Assembly: GCA_961205875.1 (NCBI GenBank)
Contig: OY540813.1
Coordinates: 23,593,001-23,657,000, forward strand
Direction: 5' to 3'
DNA from: Sialis fuliginosa
Taxonomy: Eukaryota > Arthropoda > Insecta > Megaloptera > Sialidae
DNA: 64,000 bases
A model generated the notes under the pieces. It saw only the letters and a program-made list of their open reading frames with translations, made no database searches and had not been told where the DNA came from. Both the position numbers and the translations under genes were made by a program. This document shows positions 1 through 11,008 of the stretch, piece by piece (position 1 is the stretch's first letter; the number at the start of each line of letters is the position of its first letter).

Positions 1-104
1 CTCGGAATATAGTGGCGGGTCCACTGGCCCCATACACCCCTGGTCTAAATTATTATTATTTGATACTGGAAATCGGTAAACTAAAAAATAAACTAAAACT
101 TAAA

Positions 105-270
105 CTAAATAACTGTATCACAATGGGTTCTCTAGATATTACATAAATACTAATATTGGGCAAAATTTTTGGAAGGCTGTAGCTCCCTCGCGAAGAATTT
201 TCCGATACATGTTTATATAAAGTTTTTTGGTTAAAATAATATCCTCGATCTACTGTTAAATTTATTTACA
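105..270. mobile_element. partial mariner-type MITE copy (arm only)
   Basis: This stretch is closely similar to the reverse complement of the left arm of the complete element at 15943-16713. Shared landmarks are the CACAATGGGTTCTC block near 120, the TGTAGCTCCCTCGCGAAGAA block near 180, and a downstream block containing ACATGTTTATAT. No terminal repeat or target duplication is visible on this copy, so it is a fragment. It shows that the family is dispersed in this genome. Confidence 0.6.
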
Positions 271-1479
271 CTAGTTGTAAATCATTCTGTATATAATTAA
301 ATGTGTTATTAATTAATTTCCCCTGGACTCTCTTCTAAAAATGCGACTGCATAAAAACATCTTACAGTAATTACAAAATAAGACTAAAGTACTTCATTCT
401 TCAGTAATCTGGACAAGAATACGACTTTATATTTAGTTAAGTACATAAAAAATATATACAATAAAAAAATACACCTGTAAATGTTTTGAATAAAATCAGG
501 TTTTTTAACTCTTTTTGTGGCGAGATATTCTTAAATATTTTCATTAGTAGCAATCCTTTGTTTTACTAGCTAATTACATTGTTCACTCATACGTTACATT
601 TACAGGCGGCTAATTAGAATCTAAAATCTAAAGTATCCTCTTAAGTCTACACAGGGAAGCCATATAATATAAAACTCGATAGAAGTATGTGTTAACGACA
701 TGCACAGTATTATATTGCGTTTGAGGGGGTATGAGTAATCTTTATAGCGCATTTATAAAGGTAACTACATACCTATATAATATATTAGTGTTTAAAACTT
801 GTTGATGTCCATAGGTGCCAATCATAGACAATTTTGATATCAAAGTATATGATTAGTGAAAAATATCTACCATGAAAGCCTCAGGAATTTCTTTTGTTTT
901 TTCAATTACATATTTTTACAAGGGGCTCAGTAATAACTGTACCGCAATTAAAAACGTAAAAATACGTGTTTTTTCATATTTTTACAAAAAAAAAATGTAA
1001 AATTAAAATTAATTGGGTTAGTGATATTATGTACAATGACTTCATTGAAAGTAAAATTTATTCTTACTTTTAATACGAAATCCAAAGTTTAATTTATTCT
1101 ACAATTTACTATCAAATAAAATAATACGTATACAAATCAAATAAATTTAATCCAAACTATAATCTTTATAAGGCAATAAACCAAATATAGCTGATTTTTT
1201 TTAATTATGACATCCGTAAAACTGTAAAAAGCAAATATTACGCTATTGTTACTGTAAAAACAAGCATCGAGAGGAAGGGATTAAGAACATTAATATCAAT
1301 TTGTTTGACACATCGAATACGATTACTCATTTCTGGTTTATTTTTTTAATTACAGTCTGATATACACCGTACTGATTTTTTCAATACAAAAATTAATTTA
1401 AAAACATATTTTTGATAGAGACAGGATAATTGAAGATTAGTCATTTTTGCTTGCTAGCATATTCGTAATAATAAACATA

Positions 1480-2092
1480 TTAGGGTGTTTTTTATTTATT
1501 TATTTTTATTTTTTCGGTCCCGCAGGTCTATGTTTTAGCTTTGGATCAAAAGTTAACTGTCCCAAAATTTAAGACTCATAGATCAAACCTGTGGACGGCG
1601 CAAACCGAGTCATTTTCCTATTTGATTAACATGGGAAAAATTACTTTTTTACGTATGCGTGAATATTTTGTTGAGAAATTTATTTATTTTAATTTCTTAC
1701 AGCAGTATATTATAGAGAATTAAATTTCTGACAAAAAAAGATCACAAGTGTTCAATTCATAGATCGAATATTTTTAAAGATTTGTTCGTTTAAACATTAT
1801 CATAAAAAGTAAAATCCAATTTTTATGATAATTTTTAAACAAACATTGCTTAAAATTTATTGGATTTATGAATTGAGCACTTAATTCTCTACAAAATTTT
1901 TTTTCAACGAGATATTCACGCGTAAGTAAAAAAGTTATTTTTTCCATGTTAATCAAATGGGAAAATGACTCGGTTTGTGCTGTCCACCGGTTTGATCTAT
2001 GAGTCTGAAAATTTGGGACAGTTAACTTTTGATCCAAAGCTAAAACATAGGCCTGCAGGACCGAAAAAATAAAAATAAAAAAAACACCCTAA
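1480..2092. mobile_element. foldback MITE with ~290-bp arms, TA target duplication
   Basis: The element opens TTAGGGTG and closes CACCCTAA, flanked by TA on each side (1478-1479 and 2093-2094). The two arms are inverted copies at roughly 90 percent identity over about 290 bp, so the whole unit can fold into one long hairpin. Both arms therefore carry related short open frames, each starting MDQKLTVP, on opposite strands. These are mirror images of the arm sequence rather than evidence of a protein. TA duplication fits Tc1/mariner-type mobilisation. No transposase is encoded. Confidence 0.8.
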
Positions 2093-3435
2093 TACATATA
2101 TATTATATATGAATGCCCATTTGTCTGTTGGTATCTCAATCACGCAAAAATTACTAATCGGATTAACTTATCCTTTTATATAATTAACATGTACAGGTAT
2201 GTTAATTTTTATCCACATTAATTCAAGAGAAACCGCAAGAACAATGTTTTTTAAACTACATATATTGTATAATGCTTCCAACGTGATCGACAATAAAAAA
2301 GTTCAGGTAATCCAGTTGGTTTTTTATAAAACAATAATTTTCTAAGCTTAAAACGCAAATAAAATATTATAGATACTAATATGATTTCGAATTTTAAACG
2401 ATTTCGATTATTTTATTATGAAATATAAAGGTTATAAGTAATTGAATGCATTTCTTCTATACATATACATAAGTATATCTAATTATTTATAGCTATAAAC
2501 GCATATTATCAAATTATATTGATATACCACAGTATGGTCCCGGAAATCGTTATTTTACAACAATAAATGATATTTTTCTAAATGAAATACCCATTTATTT
2601 CTATTTCCATAACTTTGATTTTTTGATGTTTAAGTTATTTTAACGGACATTCTGTATAAAATAAAGAAATTCTACATGAATTGTGGATGGTGTATAGTTT
2701 AAGTTACCGTCATATCAAAACGCAAAAATAAATCTCCAAAATTGAGCCCAAAATAATTTTCAAAACAATATCTAAAACGTCAATTCAAAAAATATGTATT
2801 TTTATTTTATCCCTATTCCTTCGAATATGGAGAGTAATTAAAATGTGAATAATTTATCTACAATACCTAACATTCAAATCTTTAATATCATCTCTATTTC
2901 TTAAAAGAAAGAAGATATCGGAAAAATACGCACTATTAACTAACTTAACATAGTATAAGTAGGTATAGTAAAACCAATTTTTGTCGATTTCGAGATTTTG
3001 ATGAAAATATAATTTTGATGTTTCTTGAATCCATTCTGACCATTTACTGTCTGCATGTAGACACTGTAACTCAAAATAAGTCTAGAAATTAGAGTCCATG
3101 CAATACCACTGTTCACATTTTAGCTCATAATATCATGTTGATTTCATTAATTTAAATTGAAACATATTCAACCCTTTTTCTTAATGAGTGGGACAATTAT
3201 CTCAAAACCTTTCCATTGAAATATAATCTTCTTTAATCCAAGAAACATTTTTATGTGATTCAAATATCAGTTATACATAGAATTATATACATAGGATGTT
3301 TAAAAAAGGACGCAACCCTGAAGATAAGAGAGTTGAACTAAAGCGTAGATAAATTTTATGCCTTAATATCAGTTAGATGACAACACTGTATTCATGGTTA
3401 ACTGCCTCTAACCATCGAAATAAATTTGTCAAGCG

Positions 3436-4112
3436 CATAGACATAGAGGATGGACCAGGTATCTGACTCGAACACAGCGCCGTGTCAAAAGAAAGAGATA
3501 GAAACAGGTTTGGAATATACTTGTCCTTTTTTTAAACATGAGTGCAACTATTTCATTCTTAGTCCCGAACATTAAAAATATTCATAGATATTATCATATA
3601 TTAATCTACTGTTGATTAATATATGATACTATTATACTATATGTATACAAAGAGGTTAAAATAATTAACGTTATAAACAAATTTTATTTAAAAAAAGAAA
3701 CAATTAACAATTTTTTGATTTAAAACTATTTTTTATTAATATATATTTAATATTTTTGATAGTAAAAATGTTATTTTCCCGTAATATCCGTTCATAATTT
3801 TGCAAATTTCTATCAGATCAATTGATGTTTTTTTTTTTAATTTCCTCGATGAAATATGAACCATTATAGTATGTTTATTGTTTATATTATTTACTTTTCT
3901 AATAAAAAACTTATTGCACAAAAATCACAAGATAGATATTCAAAAATATATCTGACAGAAATACTACCCTGAACTATAGTAAACTACCAATCAGATTCTT
4001 AGAAAAAGATATAGATATATTCCAAACTACACTGCATCTCTCTCTCACTTTTTGAACAGATGTTACACCATTGAGTTAATACAGAATGCACTGTCCATTC
4101 TCTATGTCTATG
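3436..4112. mobile_element. hAT-type MITE with perfect 8-bp target duplication
   Basis: The ends are CATAGACATAGAGGATGGAC and GTCCATTCTCTATGTCTATG, inverted with few mismatches. They are flanked by an exact 8-bp direct repeat, GTCAAGCG, at 3428-3435 and 4113-4120. An 8-bp duplication is the hAT hallmark. The 677-bp interior is AT-rich and encodes no transposase. The insertion splits the left arm of the older mariner-type element, which gives the order of events. Confidence 0.85.
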
Positions 4113-4145
4113 GTCAAGCGTACATTACTTTGTATTGTGTCAACT

Positions 4146-4190
4146 ATGTTGCTTTCCAAAGAAAAACGTGTATTTATTGTTGAAACTTAT
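4146..4190 (+). pseudogene. relic of a transposase N-terminus
   Basis: The frame starting at ATG 4146 reads MLLSKEKRVFIVETY and then hits a stop; further stops follow within 45 nt. The pattern resembles the helix-turn-helix start of mariner-like transposases in insects (SKEKRVFIVE type). It lies exactly where a transposase would begin inside the mariner-type element. The rest is lost or displaced by the nested insertion at 4241. Family recognition from 15 residues is weak, but position and context agree. Confidence 0.5.
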
Positions 4191-4240
4191 TAAACGTACA
4201 AATCGTACAATCGTGATTCATGCACGGAATTATAAAAAAA

Positions 4241-4484
4241 TTGCTTGAGTGCAAATGCAAATTAGCTTCCAGCTAACGCTATCTGCTAGGTGTCAAATTG
4301 TTATGAAATTGCTCGATATTTTAAAGCAGTGGTAATAAATGTATAGTATAGTAATATGCTATGTATAGTGATTTTATTAGGTACATTTGGCAGCACTTGT
4401 CTCTAAATGTACTTATCGCGCATGCGTCAAGGTTATCATACCTAGCAGATAGCGTTAGCTGGAAGCTAATTTGCACTCAAGCAA
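4241..4484. mobile_element. nested short palindromic MITE
   Basis: The left end begins TTGCTTGAGTGCAAAT and the right end is its inverse. Near-perfect inverted similarity extends about 48 bp through the block TTAGCTTCCAGCTAACGC to CTATCTGCTAGGT. The left arm carries an extra GCAAAT hexamer, an apparent 6-bp duplication. I could not identify a clean target duplication in the A-rich flanks, so the superfamily is open. Confidence 0.7.
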
Positions 4485-6039
4485 ATTCTTTATAATACCG
4501 GGCATCAGAAATTTGAATTGAAGTACCCTCAGTATTCCTCAGGCTTCAGTTTCCAACAAGTCGACACTATCTCGTTTGATTAATAAAATGTAGGCCAACC
4601 ATTACTGTTAACTGCCAAATTTCTTGATGGTGTGTCTTGATGATTTACTCGCTCACACAGAAAATCTCTTTATCACTGATTTGAGTGTCTCCAGTCCAAT
4701 TACTCTTAAAAATAAATAAACGTTTAGGTATATTTGGAAAATCTCACAGCTGACATAATACAAAGTAATGTACCGAAACTGGCTCATGACAAGTTCATTT
4801 CAATAGGTAGAAGCAGCTAATCTTCAGAATATTGTTGCCAGTTGTCTGATTATACTACGGCATAAATTTTATCTACGTGAAGTTCTACTCAAATTTCTTC
4901 AGAGTTGCGTCCTTTTGAAACATCCTGTATAACATAATATGTATACAATTTAAATTTCCGAGAATTGCGTTTCATACAAAATCAAAGTAAAACTCTTATT
5001 TATTATTATTCTTCCATTGGCGTTCGTTACAACAATATTCTTTTCAAGTTTCGTCGACAAAATGGCACTCAACACTCGCGAAATAAAGAACTGTCAATAA
5101 ACATCGGCTTATTGCTAAATAAAAATGTCGTCAAAGAATTTTACGCGTAATAAAAACTGAGTGATTTCACCGCCAAACGATACAAATACTTTGTAAGAAA
5201 CATTTTTGTTTATTTTTAATTAGTTCTTCAGCAAATTGTGGAGTGTCTTATATCAATTTTAATGTAAGACAATAACAATGATAAATTGGATTTTAATTAA
5301 AAAATTTTAATTGGTTTATAAAAACAGTGGCATTTTTATGTAGTTTAAATGTTGTATCAACAATCATAATTAAAGATTATAAAATTTTTATATTGAATTT
5401 TTTTTATATAGGAGTAATAAAACTTAACTTTTGATTTTTACGTTTCATTTTGTTTATTTTATTAGTATTTTTAGTATATTTTTATGAATGACGTGTAAGC
5501 ACAAGATAAAATGAAAATGTTCTTAAAATAAGTATAATACTTAATTTAAAATTAAAAACTGTTTTATATTATGAATAATGTAGTAATATTGAACATTAAA
5601 TGGTTTTTATGTAATGTAATTAACAAATGTCTTATCACGTATTAGTAAATAATTTAAGAAACTAATAATAACCGACTTTTAGTTTCAACGCTAATGATTC
5701 TTACTTTTTAGTATCGTCTCTTCCCGAACAAAACATTATTCAACAACTATTTACTTTTTTCTTTTTAATCTACGCGACGATCAAATTTTTTGGGGTGTGT
5801 GAATCATTTTATGACATAAACAGCCACTAAGAAGAGATTATCCAAAATTCAACTCCTAAAGGAGAAAGAGAATGTTAAATATATATTTTTATATTTTTAT
5901 CTGCATAACTGCTTTCATTGTAAAAATGAATTTTAAGAAAAATATTAAAAATAAAAATACATGTGTAAGCAAAAAAATGTTCCAGACTGACAGGACAAAT
6001 GCTATAAAATTTTATCAGTTTTATAAATGTTCATAAAAA

Positions 6040-6077
6040 CCAATAAAACGCGGACGGAGCCACGCGTGAACTGCTAA
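6040..6077 (+). mobile_element. possible Helitron 3' end
   Basis: A GC-rich patch in AT-rich surroundings contains a short stem (ACGCG pairing with CGCGT). About ten bases later comes CTAA followed by T. A hairpin shortly before CTRR, next to a host T, is the Helitron 3' signature. The matching 5' TC end was not found, so this may be a truncated copy. Confidence 0.35.
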
Positions 6078-7564
6078 TTATAAATAACTTTTTTAAATAA
6101 ATATATCCTTTGAAATAAAAAGTTTGTACACTACACTGTAGAATAAAAATAGTTTTTTCATCGAAGATTTAGTAGTTCAATAATTGAAAATAATAAAATG
6201 AAACATTTAATAACGTTCTTAAATAAAAACAATAAATTACTCTTTCACTAATTGAATTTACTGCACTAAATGCACAAAGTATTGTTTTACCATTTGATAA
6301 AGCACGTTGCAATTACTAATTGAAAACCTTTTTGTCTAGAAAAGTACTTTAAGGTAAGAATGATAATATGATATTGAAGGTGCCTGTCGATAATATTCAT
6401 GTTTCTTATGAACTTAATGGTTTTGAAGTACATAGATGTATGAAAGATCTGAGAAGCTTTTATCAAGTATACATATAATGGTTTTTCTCAGTTGCTATTC
6501 TTATGTTTCCTATTTTCTCAGTAGGTAGCAACACTGATACGAAAGCATGCACGGTTTATAATTTTATTACCTTTAAGTGAAGTGTTTTGATGTTATATTA
6601 TAGTACAAGGTTTTGAGGATTTTATCATTTATTTGACGTAGAATTGTATTAGACGTAGGTGGTATTAGAGGTTATCCTTGCGAGTAGGTATGTATGAAAA
6701 AAATACATCACACTTTGGAAGCTTATATTTCCGGAACTAACAATCATAGAGCAATAAATAAAATGTATAGAGTCCAATTTATAATAAAATGATTTAAAAC
6801 CATTCGTATCTCAATCTTAAGATAAAGTAGCATACAAAAATTCACCTAGTTTTCATATGATTTTGTATATATTACATATTTTCTATATAATAAAAAAATT
6901 GACAAAATACCTAGTGCAACGTTATTTTCTTTACATTTATTAAGGTGTCTCTAATTTGTTATTGTTATTATTTGTAAGAACATTACATTGTAATTTCAGT
7001 TCTTACAATTCCTAGATCGAGCTAAATACCGCAATTATTTTTGCAATTCAATAATCGAAAAATAAATGTAGAACAATGCATCAAATCGATGAGAATCGCA
7101 TAATTTCATGTACTTAAAATACAAAGTTGCAAATTGTAATTGCATTTCTTATAAAGAATATAATTATGTATGAAATCATGTATTATATATTTTTGACATA
7201 ACTCATGTAGAGTTCAAGATATTTACTAATGGATTTCAATTATTCTAATAATATGTCTATTAAAAAATCTAGTTTGATTGAAATAGAATGACATACGGCT
7301 ATTCCATAATTAGCGCCTAATCTTTTGTAAGCTGATGTGTCATAAAAATAAATCATTTTTCAAAATTCCTCTATAATTAAGGTTTATTTTTAAAAAAAGT
7401 GTGATTTTTGATGTTTTTGTCATTTACTCAATTCGAACCATCATATAAATATTTTTTTATGTAAAAATTTTTTGTTCTACAAAATAAGTTTTTATTTTTA
7501 TTTTTGATATTTTTAGCGTTAATTAAACATTCGTTTATGAATACATTTACAATAATTATTAATA

Positions 7565-7870
7565 TTTTTAAATTTTCTAATATTATAATTTTTAACTTGA
7601 CCATTTTTCTCTATTTCGCACTGTTTCTGGGTAATTCGAAAAATTCAAAAATCGACATAGGTAAACATCCGTATCCGGTTGAAAGATCGTTTTAAAAAAT
7701 ATGATGTTTTCTTCCCCGACAAAAATTAATCTTAAATATAAAATTTCATCCTTCTACGATTTATCGTATTTGAGTTACAGCTCTTACAGGCAAAATAGTC
7801 AGAATGGACTAAGGGAAGGTCAAAATGGATAATTCCATCAAAATCCGGATTTCGAAAAAATTCGGCTTCA
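7565..7870. repeat. dispersed repeat family, copy 1
   Basis: This segment is similar over about 250 bp to 63320-63550 in the same orientation. It includes the TTTTTAACTTGACCATTTTT block, the AAAATTAATCTTAAATATAA block and the block ending in AAAATCCGGATTTC. Copy 2 keeps a run of CAGACAGACAGAC that is missing here. GACA/TGTC runs are common in insect retroposon and Helitron-derived repeats. The superfamily is not identifiable from two partial copies. Confidence 0.6.
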
Positions 7871-8136
7871 CTATACTTATACTTATACTATAATTATGTA
7901 TATTTCATATACATGGTATAAGAAAGTAAAAATATACTCCGGTTATACCTATTGTGTGAACTTAGTAATAAAACTAGCAAAATATAGTAAATTTCACTAC
8001 GACAACTCAACAAGTTCGCAGGTATTTACATATAATTCCGTAGCAGGTACCGGGTAACATACGGCTAGAGTACTTAAAATCCACTCGCGTTTCTGTTTAT
8101 GGATCATAAACCCTACCCTAACGATGTATGTTATGT

Positions 8137-8160
8137 TCAGTCTCCACCCCGTTGTCAGTT
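8137..8160 (+). promoter_or_regulatory. candidate initiator motifs for the F-BAR gene
   Basis: Two matches to the arthropod initiator consensus (TCAGTY) lie in a locally GC-richer stretch: TCAGTC at 8137-8142 and TCAGTT at 8155-8160. They are about 235 and 215 bases upstream of the favoured start codon. No convincing TATA box or correctly spaced downstream promoter element was found. The motif is short, so support comes mainly from position: just 5' of an exon whose donor and reading phase fit the rest of the gene. Confidence 0.35.
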
Positions 8161-8374
8161 ACTCCGCCACATAAACGCTGTTGTTCCACGGAAGGACAAT
8201 GTTCCCGGCTAAGTGTTTCATACGTCGCCGGTCCAAGCACAATTATTATTGAAAGTTGTTAATGAAATTTCACAGAATCCACTTGTTTTGCATGTTTCTG
8301 TAATTAGTAAGTCGCTCAAAAGTATGGCTGCATGCAGAACGAAAATAAACTTACTTTACTCTCGTCTCGTACAC
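8143..8374 (+). other. probable 5' UTR of exon 1
   Basis: This stretch is more GC-rich than its surroundings and runs without interruption into the favoured ATG at 8375. An upstream ATG at 8213 is in the same frame, with no stop between, so translation could start there and add 54 residues. That extension looks unlike a structured domain. The F-BAR helix begins directly after MSKTEAEK, so the downstream start is preferred. The transcription start is inferred only from initiator-like motifs. Confidence 0.4.
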
Positions 8375-8399
8375 ATGTCCAAGACTGAGGCTGAGAAAG
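8375..8399 (+). CDS. F-BAR domain protein, coding exon 1 (start)
   Basis: The ATG at 8375 opens the frame MSKTEAEK plus one base (G) of the next codon. It is followed by a donor of the form AAAG/GTATCG. The next recognised exon begins with TG after an AG acceptor, so the split codon is GTG (valine 9) and the frame continues as SDFTQQLSQ. This phase agreement links a 25-nt coding piece to the F-BAR exons 15 kb away. A charged leader of about ten residues before the first helix is usual for F-BAR proteins. An in-frame upstream ATG at 8213 is the alternative start. The exon is short, so RNA evidence would be decisive. Confidence 0.6.
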
Positions 8400-9049
8400 G
8401 TATCGTATGAATTTTTCGTAAAAAAATATTCTTATGTACAAAAAAAATATTGAAATAAAATAACAAAAATTATATATTTTATGATATTTTAACTGAGCGG
8501 TATAGAACCAAAACATGCCATATCTATTGTCCACCCTAAACCATTGTGAAATATTTATGATTTTCTTTTTATATTTGAAGGGAAATTTTTTACATATTTT
8601 TATCAAAAGTATTAGTAAATTAATTATTTATATTTTTTGTAAATATAAATGGTTAATATAAGGTAGTTTTACTGGTTGTCCATGCAAACTTTTAATAATT
8701 AACCCTTATACATAGCCAGTTTTGATAGCAAAAAGCAGCAAAACATTTGGATATATATAGCCAATTTTATTACTATACATACATTGAGGAGTTTTTCGAC
8801 TGAGAATGGATATGGTAATTTTTCATTGTCAATATAAATTTTCAAAAGGTTTTACCCACTTTAGACTGGTTTTTCATACAGTAAGATCAGGGATGACCAC
8901 AAAACAGAATTGAATAAAAATCTCAATTTGGCGAGTTTTGATTCTATAATTCTCAATTATTATATTGTATTTAACAATTATTATCAATTTTATTTATATA
9001 AATAAAGTACTTTTTAGTACTCTATATAATTGCGATCTAGTCACATAGA

Positions 9050-9451
9050 ATTATAAGCAATTTTATCCTATCCTAAATTATTATTAAAAGTAACTTAATT
9101 CTAAGAGTTAAATCATTAGCGTCTCTCAGTTTCTCTTCGACTGAAGTAAATACATTTTTCTTGTGCACTATGTCTGCATTTAACACTAACACATACATTA
9201 GCACTTACTCTGCTTTTCACTAACAAATAAACTAACTCAAATGGTTTTTTCCTTTTGAGTCTGCGCACTATGCCTGTGCTGTTCAAGAGTTGGGTGGCCT
9301 CAACGTTCTCATTATGTCTAAGTCTTTCTTGGTGTTTATGTGCAAATCTCTGAATTTCGCTAGCTACAGCTTCCACTCCTAGGTCCTTATAGAGATCGTT
9401 GTTTCTTATGTACCAAGGTGCGTCGACAATATTCCTTAGTATTTTATTCTG
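9050..9451 (-). mobile_element. 5'-truncated Jockey-clade LINE, reverse transcriptase C-terminus
   Basis: On the minus strand the frame runs from 9451 downwards. It includes ILRNIVDAPWYIRNND, then EIQRFAHKHQERL, and then TGIVRRLKRKKPFELV. The APWY-RN motif and the closing RRLKR-KPFEL motif are characteristic of the last ~90 residues of Jockey-type non-LTR reverse transcriptases. Everything upstream is missing, as expected for a 5'-truncated LINE copy. The usual stop after FELV is replaced by a tyrosine codon, so the frame reads on for some 45 residues into the 3' UTR. The copy is dead. It sits 0.6 kb inside intron 1, opposite to the host gene. Confidence 0.85.
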
Positions 9452-10231
9452 AAATTGTTGTATTATTATTATTAAATAGTAAATTTTAACAATTTATTGA
9501 TAGCTCTTTAAAATCGATACTCTCGACAAGACTTATAAATAAAGTTGATATCGTTTCGATCTCGTCTCATCAAATTTAAGACGGTCTCGATTTCGTTTCG
9601 AGGCCAAAACCGACATCTTGAGTGTAGCTCTACGTTTAATATTAGTAGTAAAATTTACTATACAAAAATATGTGAATAGAAAATTTTAATTAAAAATGTG
9701 ATTAAAAAATAACATTCCTCATATTTTTACGTTATAATATTTTAATACAAACATTCTTTGTATTCTAAAGTATGCAATTAAAATTGCTCCATTCACAATA
9801 TTGTGTGGTTTACAAATCGATTTCAGTTATTGTTATCAAAAACAGAGATTTGTTTGACTCAATATAATATGACGTTGTGTTTCATCAAGGCATCGGTAAC
9901 ACATATTCCTACATTCTCTCCATTTTCGTTTATTTAGTAAATAATAGCTGTGGTTGGACATTACAAAACGTGACAAAAATTAATTTTTGTTCGTGGATTA
10001 ATCATTGATGATAAAAATACCCTTTTTTGATGAATACAGGATTTGCGGACGATAAACATAAAATATCTATGAATTGGTTTTTACCGTGATATTAACAAAA
10101 CATTTTAGTAGTTATTAAAATCTTCTTTAGATATTAGTTTCTATGAATATATATTTTTTAAGAATTACAAACTATTTGTGAACCTAAAAAAAAAAAATAT
10201 TGTCAAGAATTTATGTTTGAACCCTGTAACA

Positions 10232-10687
10232 CAGCGGTTCTTAAACTAGGGTCCGCGGACCCCGGGGGGTCCTCGGAACTTTTGCCGGAGGTTCGTGAAA
10301 CATGTTTCGCTTAAACTAAAGTACTTTTACAGTTCTATTTACCAATGATTAACTATCCATCGACCTTCTTTGTTTTATGTCAGGGAGGCAGGGGATATTT
10401 TAGTGTGTAGTTGTAGCTTGTTTCTTCAGTAGTATAAATCTAATTTGTGTAGTTCAAAAAATTGAAAAAATGTATAATAAATAAATAAAATAATAAAGTG
10501 TGTGGAAAAATGGTCATTGCAGTTGTAAATGCAAAAAGTACAAGAAATGTAATACAAAAAACAAAGGTCATTGCAGTTGAAAAGTAAAAATTGTAAGTAT
10601 GCAGCAAAAAAATGAGGTTATAAACTTTTCTTAAAATAACCCTTGCAGGGAGGGGGTCCTTAGACTACATAAGTTTAAGAACCGCTG
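10232..10687. mobile_element. hAT-type MITE with 8-bp target duplication
   Basis: The terminal inverted repeats are perfect over 16 bp (CAGCGGTTCTTAAACT and its complement). Exact CTGTAACA duplications flank the element at 10224-10231 and 10688-10695. CAG...CTG ends and an 8-bp duplication define hAT. Just inside the left end is a perfect 14-bp palindrome, GGGTCCGCGGACCC (10249-10262). The 456-bp interior encodes nothing. The perfect ends suggest a fairly recent insertion. Confidence 0.9.
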
Positions 10688-11008
10688 CTGTAACACACTT
10701 GTCAATTAAAAAAAAAAAATTTACTTAAAGAATGTAAAGTTTAACAAAACATTAAATAAACTCTTTCCTTGTTGGCAAACAAAATATATACAGAATAATA
10801 ACTAACACAAAATTATCCAAATTAACAAAGCAGTAATCTTGAATTGTAAAAATATCAAATGGTGTAGTTCAGAATCTGTAAAAATTACCAAAAGATTAAT
10901 GAAATAAATATGTTTTATTATATATAGTATTTATTATATTCAGTAAAAATTATTCAAAAAGAGTGAAGATTTGTAGAATTGAGCCTATTAGCCTTTTACT
11001 TTTATTTA

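Larger units (their letters stand above)
3288..4929. mobile_element. mariner-type transposon remnant hosting two nested insertions
   Basis: The left end reads TACATAGGATGTTT and the right end is its imperfect inverse, AAACATCCTGTA, flanked by TA (3286-3287 and 4930-4931). Inverted similarity runs about 190 bp inward, for example through the GGACGCAAC block and the GTAGATAAA block. The left arm is interrupted by a hAT-type element at 3436-4112. The interior, just after a short transposase-like start at 4146, is interrupted by another palindromic element at 4241-4484. Removing both leaves roughly 720 bp, far short of an autonomous element. TA duplication plus the short coding relic point to the Tc1/mariner superfamily. 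Confidence 0.75.
1..8040. other. upstream non-coding region
   Basis: No exon of the main gene and no other convincing coding sequence is visible here. Open frames are short, AT-driven and lack recognisable domains. What can be recognised is repetitive: a partial mariner-type MITE copy near the left edge, a foldback MITE at 1480-2092, a three-level transposon nest at 3288-4929, a possible Helitron end near 6077 and a dispersed repeat at 7565-7870. The stretches 300-1450, 2100-3280, 4930-6000 and 6100-7500 show only AT-rich sequence with homopolymer runs. The region lies 5' of the probable first exon, so it may include distal regulatory DNA or part of a longer 5' UTR intron, but nothing in it shows this. 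Confidence 0.6.
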
